Assembly (NCBI RefSeq): GCF_031846565.1
Contig: NZ_JAVRHL010000001.1
Location: 62,001 to 126,000, forward strand
Direction of reading: 5' to 3'
Length of the DNA stretch: 64,000 nucleotides
Origin: Tropicimonas_B omnivorans
GTDB lineage: Bacteria > Pseudomonadota > Alphaproteobacteria > Rhodobacterales > Rhodobacteraceae
Shown here one piece after another: positions 58,165 to 64,000 of this stretch; within the stretch, counting starts at the first letter, position 1; every line of letters starts with the position of its first letter. The notes beneath the pieces were generated by a model. That model saw nothing but the letters and a program-made list of their open reading frames with translations, was not told where the DNA came from and made no database searches. The position numbers and the translations under genes were made by a program.

Positions 58165-59778
58165 TCAAGCGTCGTTCAGGTTGAGCGCAGCGGCCATCAG
58201 CGCGCGGGTGTAATCGGATTGCGGCGCGGCGAAGACCTGTTCGGCCGGCCCCGATTCCACCACGTCCCCCTGCTTCATGACCATCACGTGGTGGCTGAGG
58301 GCACGAATGACGCGGAGGTCGTGGCTAATGAAGAGATAGGCCAGCTTGTATTTCATCTGCAGCCGCCGCAGCAGGTCAACGATCTGCACCTGGACCGTCA
58401 TGTCGAGGGCGCTCGTCGGCTCATCGAGAACGACGAGGCGCGGGCGCAGGATCATGGCGCGGGCAATGGCGATGCGCTGACGCTGGCCGCCTGAGAATTC
58501 ATGCGGGTAGCGATGCATCGTCGCCGGATCGAGACCGACCTCGGCAAGCATCTCTGCCACCATCTCGCGCCGGTCACGACGCTCGTGCATGTCGTGGACA
58601 CCGAGGCCCTCCGCCACGATCTGCTCCACCGTCATGCGCGGGGAGAGGGAGCCGTAGGGATCCTGGAAGACGATCTGCATGTCCCGCCGGAGCCGCCGGA
58701 TTTCTTTCGTTTTCCAGCCCTGCACGTCCTGCCCCAGGAAGAGGATCGGCCCGTCCGACGAGATCAGCCGCATGATCGCGAGCGCCAGCGTCGTCTTGCC
58801 GGAGCCACTCTCACCGACGACGCCGACCGTCTGCCCCTCCCGGATGGACAGCGTCGCGTCGTTCACCGCCTTCACATGGCCGACGGTCTTCTTCAAGAAG
58901 CCCCGCTGGATCGGAAACCAGACCCGGAGCCCGTCCGTCTCCACGATGGTCTCGCCGTCCTCCGGCATGGCGGGCGCACGACCCGAGGGCTCCGCGTTCA
59001 ACAGCTTCCGGGTATAGGGGTGCTTTGGATCGGCGAAGATCTCCTCCGTGCGTCCCGTCTCGACGATCTCCCCGTCCTTCATCACGCAGACCCGGTCGGC
59101 GATGCGGCGGACGATGCCGAGGTCGTGCGTGATGAACAGAAGGGACATCCCCTCCGCATCCTTCAGCTCTGCGAGAAGCTCGAGGATCTGCGCCTGGATC
59201 GTCACGTCGAGCGCCGTTGTCGGCTCGTCGGCGATGAGCAGGTCCGGACCGTTCGCCAGGGCCATGGCGATCATCACGCGCTGTCGCTGACCGCCCGAGA
59301 GCTGGTGCGGATAGGCTCCCAGTCGCTCTTCGACATCGCGGATACCGACCCTCTTCAGAAGATCGATCACCCGTGCCTTCGCCTTCTCTCCCGTCAGGCC
59401 CTGATGGAGCGCGAGCGATTCGAGAAGCTGTTTCTCCAGCGTGTGCAGCGGGTTCAGGGAGGTCATCGGCTCCTGGAAGATGAAGCTGATGTCATTGCCA
59501 CGGACCCGGCGCAGGTCCTTCTCGGGCGCGCCGATCATCTCGGTGCCTTCGTAGCTCACCGAGCCGCTGACGGACGCGTTCTCTCCCAGGAGCGCGACCG
59601 TCGAAAGCGCCGTGACGGACTTGCCCGAGCCGCTTTCGCCCACGAGCGCGACGGTCTCGCCCCGGCGCACCTCGAAGGAGACGCCCTTTACCGCGTCGAT
59701 CTGCCGGCCGTCCTGCGAGAACGCGATGCGCAGATCCCGAACCGTGAGGACGGCGCGCTCTGCCCCGTGATCGCTCAT
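58165..59778 (-). CDS. yejF: Oligopeptide ABC importer ATPase YejF (two fused ATPase domains)
   Basis: A 537-aa protein carrying both ATPase halves of a YejABEF-type importer. Domain 1 has GESGSGKS near residue 47, HQLSGGQRQR and LLIADEPTTALDVT. Domain 2 has GESGSGKT in the second half, EFSGGQRQRIAIARA and LVVLDEPTSALDMT. Between them lies a linker with AMPEDGETIVETDG. YejABEF systems import oligopeptides and peptide antibiotics such as microcin C. The ATG overlaps the yejE stop (ATGA). Confidence 0.94.
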   Translation of the reverse strand: MSDHGAERAVLTVRDLRIAFSQDGRQIDAVKGVSFEVRRGETVALVGESGSGKSVTALSTVALLGENASVSGSVSYEGTEMIGAPEKDLRRVRGNDISFIFQEPMTSLNPLHTLEKQLLESLALHQGLTGEKAKARVIDLLKRVGIRDVEERLGAYPHQLSGGQRQRVMIAMALANGPDLLIADEPTTALDVTIQAQILELLAELKDAEGMSLLFITHDLGIVRRIADRVCVMKDGEIVETGRTEEIFADPKHPYTRKLLNAEPSGRAPAMPEDGETIVETDGLRVWFPIQRGFLKKTVGHVKAVNDATLSIREGQTVGVVGESGSGKTTLALAIMRLISSDGPILFLGQDVQGWKTKEIRRLRRDMQIVFQDPYGSLSPRMTVEQIVAEGLGVHDMHERRDRREMVAEMLAEVGLDPATMHRYPHEFSGGQRQRIAIARAMILRPRLVVLDEPTSALDMTVQVQIVDLLRRLQMKYKLAYLFISHDLRVIRALSHHVMVMKQGDVVESGPAEQVFAAPQSDYTRALMAAALNLNDA

Positions 59779-60974
59779 GAGAAGGTCTTCCTGGGGTCGA
59801 AGGCGTCCCGCACCCCCTCGAAGATGAACACGAGGAGGGAGAGCATGATGGCGAAGGTGAAGAAGGCGGTGAAGCCGAGCCACGGCGCCTGAAGGTTCTG
59901 CTTGGCCTGGAGCGTGAGCTCGCCGAGCGAGGGCGAGGATGCGGGAAGGCCGAACCCGAGGAAGTCCAGCGAGGCGAGCGTGCCGATGGTGGCCGTGATC
60001 AGGAACGGCATCATCGTCAGTGTCGCCACCATCGCATTCGGCAGCATGTGCCGGAACATGATCGTCACGTCCGACACCCCGAGCGCGCGGGCCGCGCGGA
60101 CGTATTCGAAGTTCCGTGCCCTGAGGAATTCCGCCCGCACGACGCCGACGAGGGCGGGCCAGCCGAAGAGGACGGTCAGGAAGACCAGGAGCCAGAAGCC
60201 GCGACCGAAGATCGCGAACATGATGATGATGATGTAGAGCGAGGGCGTCGAACTCCAGATCTCGATGATACGCTGGAAGATCAGGTCCACCTTCCCGCCG
60301 AAGAAGCCCTGCACGGCGCCCGCCGCGATGCCGATCACTGAGGCGGAGGCGGTCACGATCAGGGTGAAGACGATGGAGAGGCGGAAGCCGTAGATGACCC
60401 GTGCGAGCACGTCCCGCGTCGCATCGTCGGTGCCGAGCCAATGGTCCGCATCGGGGGGCGACGGCGCCGGGCGCCCGAGATTGTTCGGCGTGTTGTAACT
60501 GTAGGGAATGAGCGGCCAGATCGACCAGCCCGCCTCGATGGCTTCCCCGTTCACCATGCCGTCGCCCGCATCCTCGATCAGCCCCTCGGGGTCGTCGAAG
60601 CACTCCACGAGCCCGCCCGTGGCAATGAGGCACTTCACCTCGACGTCGCGGTAGGCCGCTTCGGTCGGGAAATCGCCTCCGAACGTGGTTTCGGGATAGA
60701 CGTTGGTCAGCGGGAAAAAGAGGTCCCCGCGATACTGGATGAGGAGCGGCTTGTCGTTGGCGATGAGTTCGGCGCAGAGCGACAGCGCGAAGAGCACGGC
60801 GAAGACCCAGAGGGACCAGAAGGCGCGCTGGTTGCGCGTGAAGTTCCGCCAGCGGCGCTGGTTCAGCGGAGACAGGAAGCCGCGGCGGCTCGGCGGCATG
60901 GCATACCCGTCATGCGCCTTCACGTCCTCGACTTCGGCATCGACCGCCTTGGGGAGATCCTCGAGCTGGGCCAT
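59775..60974 (-). CDS. yejE: Oligopeptide ABC importer permease YejE
   Basis: A 399-aa permease. The N-terminal cytoplasmic segment (to about 50) leads to a first membrane segment and a large periplasmic loop with YRGDLFFPLTNVYPETTFGG, the hallmark of YejE. PPDADHWLGTDDATRDVLAR and the C-terminal permease core with ATIGTLASLDFLGFGLP follow. AGGGAGA precedes the ATG, and yejB ends 1 bp upstream. Confidence 0.94.
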   Translation of the reverse strand: MAQLEDLPKAVDAEVEDVKAHDGYAMPPSRRGFLSPLNQRRWRNFTRNQRAFWSLWVFAVLFALSLCAELIANDKPLLIQYRGDLFFPLTNVYPETTFGGDFPTEAAYRDVEVKCLIATGGLVECFDDPEGLIEDAGDGMVNGEAIEAGWSIWPLIPYSYNTPNNLGRPAPSPPDADHWLGTDDATRDVLARVIYGFRLSIVFTLIVTASASVIGIAAGAVQGFFGGKVDLIFQRIIEIWSSTPSLYIIIIMFAIFGRGFWLLVFLTVLFGWPALVGVVRAEFLRARNFEYVRAARALGVSDVTIMFRHMLPNAMVATLTMMPFLITATIGTLASLDFLGFGLPASSPSLGELTLQAKQNLQAPWLGFTAFFTFAIMLSLLVFIFEGVRDAFDPRKTFS

Positions 60975-60975
60975 C

Positions 60976-62124
60976 TCAGGTCTCCCTGCTCTCGAAATCG
61001 ATCCTGGGATCGACGAAGACGTAGCACAAGTCGCTGACGATATTCACGAGCAGTCCGATCAGACCGAAGACGTAGAGGGTGCCGAAGACCACCGGGTAAT
61101 CCCGCGCCACGGCCGCTTCGAAGCCGAGCCGCCCCAGCCCGTCCAGCGAGAAGATCGTCTCGATGATGATCGATGCGCCGAAGAAGACCGAGAGGAACGC
61201 GCCCGGAAAGCCCGCGATCACGATCAGCATCGCGTTGCGGAAGACGTGACCGTAGAGCACCTGCCGTTCATCCAGCCCCTTGGCCTTCGCGGTGATCACG
61301 TACTGCTTCTTGATCTCGTCGAGGAACGAGTTCTTCGTCAGCAGTGTCAGGGTGGCGAAGCTGGAGATGGTCGTCGCGATCACCGGCAGCGTGATGTGCC
61401 AGAAATAGTCGGCGATTTTCTCGAGCGGTCCGAGCTGGTCGAAGTTCTCGGACACCAGCCCCCTGAGCGGGAAGATCTGCCAGTAGGACCCGCCGGCGAA
61501 CAGCACCAGCAGCAGGATCGCGAAGAGAAAGCCCGGGATCGCATAGGCCACGATGATGCCGGCGGAGGTCCAGGTGTCGAAGGGGGTGCCGTCCCTGACG
61601 GCCTTGCGGATGCCCAGCGGGATGGAGATGAGGTAGGCGATCAGTGTGGACCACAGGCCCAGCGTGATCGACACCGGCATCTTCTCCAGAACGAGATCGA
61701 CCACGGAGATGGAGCGGAAATAGCTCTCGCCGAAGTCAAAGCGCAGGTAGTTGCCCATCAGGATCGCGAACCGTTCGAAGACTCCGATGGGCTCCGTCAC
61801 GCATTCCTCGGCATCGAGATCCGGGACCCCGTCATACCCCGCCTCGCAGACGAGGCGGGAGAACCCCATCTCGATCTCCAGCTCGTCGAGGAAGTCCTGC
61901 GGCAGGCCGCGGGCGCCCAGATAGCCGTTCTCCCCGCCGTCGGGGGCGCCGCCGTCACCGCCGCCGGCGATGCCGGCAAACACGTCACCCTCGCCCTGGA
62001 CCTGCGCAACGATCTGCTCGATCGGTCCGCCGGGCACGAACTGGGTCAGGAAGAAATTGACGACCATGATCCCGAACAGAGTCGGAATGATCAGCAGAAG
62101 CCGCCGGAGAATGTAGGCGCCCAT
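60976..62124 (-). CDS. yejB: Oligopeptide ABC importer permease YejB
   Basis: A 382-aa permease beginning MGAYILRRLLLIIPTLFGIM, with FVPGGPIEQI and a long, Gly/Asp-rich periplasmic insertion (about 40-105) that has two cysteines. The permease core contains DFGESYFRSISVVDLVLEKM, the EAA-like loop AKAKGLDERQVLYGHVFRNA and GRLGFEAAVARDYPVVFGTL. It lies 50 bp after yejA and just before yejE. Confidence 0.94.
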   Translation of the reverse strand: MGAYILRRLLLIIPTLFGIMVVNFFLTQFVPGGPIEQIVAQVQGEGDVFAGIAGGGDGGAPDGGENGYLGARGLPQDFLDELEIEMGFSRLVCEAGYDGVPDLDAEECVTEPIGVFERFAILMGNYLRFDFGESYFRSISVVDLVLEKMPVSITLGLWSTLIAYLISIPLGIRKAVRDGTPFDTWTSAGIIVAYAIPGFLFAILLLVLFAGGSYWQIFPLRGLVSENFDQLGPLEKIADYFWHITLPVIATTISSFATLTLLTKNSFLDEIKKQYVITAKAKGLDERQVLYGHVFRNAMLIVIAGFPGAFLSVFFGASIIIETIFSLDGLGRLGFEAAVARDYPVVFGTLYVFGLIGLLVNIVSDLCYVFVDPRIDFESRET

Positions 62125-62174
62125 AGGGTCTTTCTATCGTCCTTCGGGGTAGGTTCGGTCGTCCAGGGCGGGTG

Positions 62175-64000
62175 TCAGAGCGGTGCTCCCGCCGCGCTCA
62201 GCTCTTCGGCGCGCTCGGCGTCGTACCACCAGAAGTCCATGCTGCCGAGCGCATAGGGCGGCAGCGGGTCGGGATGGCGGAAGATGTCGTAATACGCGAC
62301 GAGATAGGCCGGGTTGTGCCATTGCGGCACCCAGACATGCATGTGCCGCAGCACGCGGTCGAGGGCGCGCGCCGCCACGTTCAGCTCTTCCTGCGACTCC
62401 GCCTCCATGATGGTCCGGATCAGGCTATCGATCGCCGGGGACTGGATGCCGGCCTTGTTGAAGACCGAGGTATCCACGCTTTCGGAGCCGAAATACTGCT
62501 TGAGACCCGCGCCGGGGATATTGTCCTGCCCCAGCATCTGCGTCGTGATGTCGAAATCGAAGGGCGGGCGCTCCCGCTCCGTCGCCTGCGCCTGGTCGAC
62601 ACGCTCCATCGAGGCGTCGATGCCGGCGGAGCGGAGGTTCTGGACATAGGGGTTCACGATCCGCTCGAAGGTCTGGCTGTCGTTAAGGATCTCGACGGAC
62701 AGGGTCCGCCCGTCCTTGCGGCGGAGGCCATCGCTGCCGACCTCCCAGCCCGCCTCGTCCAGAAGCGCATTCGCGGCCCGGATATTGGTCCTGTCCATCT
62801 GCCTGGCGCCGGAGGTGGGCGCTACCGGCACCTCCTCGGTCAGGACACCTTCCGGAAGATCGGCCGAGAGGGGCTCCAGGATCGCCAGCTCCTCCTCGGA
62901 CGGCAGCCCCGTCGCCTCCAGCTCGGAGTTCTCGAAGAACGAATCGACGCGCTGGTAGAGGCCGTAGAACAGCTGTTCGTTGGTCCATTCGAAGTTGAAG
63001 AGCAGGTTCATCGCCTGCCGGACGCGCGGATCCTGGAATTGCGGCTCGCGCAGGTTCATCACCCAGCCCTGGCCGGTGGCGATGGAACCGTCCTCCAGTT
63101 CCTCCCGCACGATCCAGCCGCGATCGATGGCGGGAAAGTCGTACCCCGTGGCCCAGTCCCGGCTGCTGAATTCCTGACGGAACGTGTAGGCCCCGCCCTT
63201 CAGACCCTCGAGCGCGACGGAGTAGTCGGCAAAGTATTCGAGGCGGAGCGTATCGAAATTGTTGCGGCCGACATTGATTGGCAGATCCTCGCCCCAATAC
63301 TCCGGGTTGCGCTCGTAGCTGGAGGATTGACCGACATCGATCCGGCCCGGAACATAAGGCCCAGACCCCAGGAAGGGCGTCATGGAGTTCTCGGCCAGAT
63401 CGAGGCCGTTCTCCTCGTAATGGGCCTTGGAGAAAACCGGCAGACCGCCCACCGTCTGGATCACGTCCCGCTTCGGCGCATCTTCGGTGAATGTGAAATG
63501 AATCGTCCGCTCGTCGATGACCTCGGCGACGTCGACCTGCTCCCGCAGCACCGAGCGGAAGGAGGGCAGACCGCTCTCCCGGAACACCTCGTAGGAGAAG
63601 AGAACGTCCTCCGCCGTGAGCGGGCTGCCATCGGAGAAGGCGGCGTTCTCGCGGAGGGTGAAGGTCACCTCGGAGCGGTCCGCCGGGAAGGTCAGGCTCT
63701 CGGCAAGAAGACCGTAGGCGGAGCCGATCTCGTCCGCCGTCCCCGTCAGGAGGCTCTCATAGGGGGTCGAGGACAGGCGATCCGCCCGTCCCTTCACCGA
63801 GTAGGGGTTCATCGAATCGTAACCGCCGAACGCCCAGGTGGACATCTCGCCGCCCTTCGGCGCATCGGGGTTCACGTAGTCCAGATGCTCGAAGTCCGGC
63901 CCGTATTTCAGCGAGCCCGGAAATGTCGCGATGCCGTGCTGGGTGACCATTTCCGCCCCGGCCTCGGCCTCTGCGGATGTCGACGACCCTTCAGACGTTT
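62175..64000 (-). CDS. yejA: Periplasmic binding protein YejA (N-terminus beyond window)
   Basis: Substrate-binding protein of the YejABEF importer. At least 608 residues lie inside the window; the frame is still open at the right edge (residues ahead of the first ATG read TSEGSSTSAEAEAGAE), so the signal peptide and true start lie outside. The body matches YejA: HLDYVNPDAPKGGEMSTWA, NVGRNNFDTLRLEYF, NLLFNFEWTNEQLFYGLYQR and the end HPDPLPPYALGSMDFWWYDA. The ATG at 63950 would give a protein without a signal sequence, which is why it is called partial. It is the first gene of the operon. Confidence 0.93.
   Translation of the reverse strand, partial: TSEGSSTSAEAEAGAEMVTQHGIATFPGSLKYGPDFEHLDYVNPDAPKGGEMSTWAFGGYDSMNPYSVKGRADRLSSTPYESLLTGTADEIGSAYGLLAESLTFPADRSEVTFTLRENAAFSDGSPLTAEDVLFSYEVFRESGLPSFRSVLREQVDVAEVIDERTIHFTFTEDAPKRDVIQTVGGLPVFSKAHYEENGLDLAENSMTPFLGSGPYVPGRIDVGQSSSYERNPEYWGEDLPINVGRNNFDTLRLEYFADYSVALEGLKGGAYTFRQEFSSRDWATGYDFPAIDRGWIVREELEDGSIATGQGWVMNLREPQFQDPRVRQAMNLLFNFEWTNEQLFYGLYQRVDSFFENSELEATGLPSEEELAILEPLSADLPEGVLTEEVPVAPTSGARQMDRTNIRAANALLDEAGWEVGSDGLRRKDGRTLSVEILNDSQTFERIVNPYVQNLRSAGIDASMERVDQAQATERERPPFDFDITTQMLGQDNIPGAGLKQYFGSESVDTSVFNKAGIQSPAIDSLIRTIMEAESQEELNVAARALDRVLRHMHVWVPQWHNPAYLVAYYDIFRHPDPLPPYALGSMDFWWYDAERAEELSAAGAPL

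Noticed and set aside
1..64000. CRISPR arrays, insertion sequences, prophage or integrase genes
   Set aside because: I looked for regularly spaced repeats, transposase-like proteins with terminal inverted repeats, and phage modules, and saw none.

Overview
The window is high-GC DNA with dense, mostly co-oriented genes and short gaps. It reads as a chromosomal segment of an alphaproteobacterium, most likely Rhodobacterales (Rhodobacteraceae/Roseobacter-like). The basis is gene content and order: ffh, GNAT, chorismate mutase, rpsP, rimM, trmD, rplS, rpmE; pyk, rpmI, rplT, pheS, pheT; COQ9 divergent from rpsU; a MipZ division-site ATPase; and DUF1244 and DUF2125 proteins. This placement is from family knowledge, not from a search. 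I see no insertion sequence, integrase, prophage or CRISPR array.

Layout. 1-4.0 kb: the end of an unidentified gene, an acyl-CoA synthetase and an ABC exporter. 4.0-8.1 kb: a surface-anchoring (hfa/curli-like) cluster comprising a repeat-bearing lipoprotein, a small secreted protein, a CsgG/HfaB-family outer-membrane secretion lipoprotein and an acidic secreted repeat protein. A CtrA-like box lies upstream and a strong terminator downstream. 8.2-9.3 kb: tRNA-Gly(UCC) and a LysR regulator. 9.5-15.7 kb: SRP, ribosomal and tRNA-modification genes. 15.8-21.3 kb: an SLC13-type transporter, mipZ, a membrane protein, accA and a DJ-1/PfpI protein. 21.5-25.5 kb: a translationally coupled D-glutamate/N-acetylglutamate operon (dgcN, dgcA, D-amino-acid aminotransferase, glycosyltransferase), followed by DUF1244 and an N-formylglutamate amidohydrolase-family gene. 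26.7-34.4 kb: pyk, rpmI, rplT, pheS and pheT, interrupted by a lower-GC lipoprotein gene.

34.4-50 kb is the main accessory region. After a DUF2125 secreted protein, two divergent arms meet at an AraC regulator. One arm holds an SDR and an FAD oxidoreductase of the phytoene-desaturase/PYROXD2 type. The other holds a second SDR, a flavin monooxygenase, a second PYROXD2-like enzyme and a complete five-gene peptide/nickel-class ABC importer with a Tat-type binding protein. It looks like an uptake-plus-oxidation pathway for one unknown compound. The regulatory DNA carries three 20-bp-period direct repeats, two related dyads, and a CAAGCTT-based motif found in front of both arms.

50-64 kb: a quinone-oxidoreductase-like gene coupled to COQ9, then rpsU, mscL, a YghU-type GST, pmbA, an inositol-phosphatase-family gene, clpS, a HAD hydrolase, a D,D-carboxypeptidase with a SPOR domain, and a yejABEF oligopeptide importer whose binding-protein gene runs off the right edge.

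Starts were chosen by Shine-Dalgarno spacing, translational coupling and family length, including GTG starts (mipZ, D,D-carboxypeptidase) and TTG starts (second importer ATPase, phosphatase, HAD). No similarity search was run; all calls rest on motif and family recognition.
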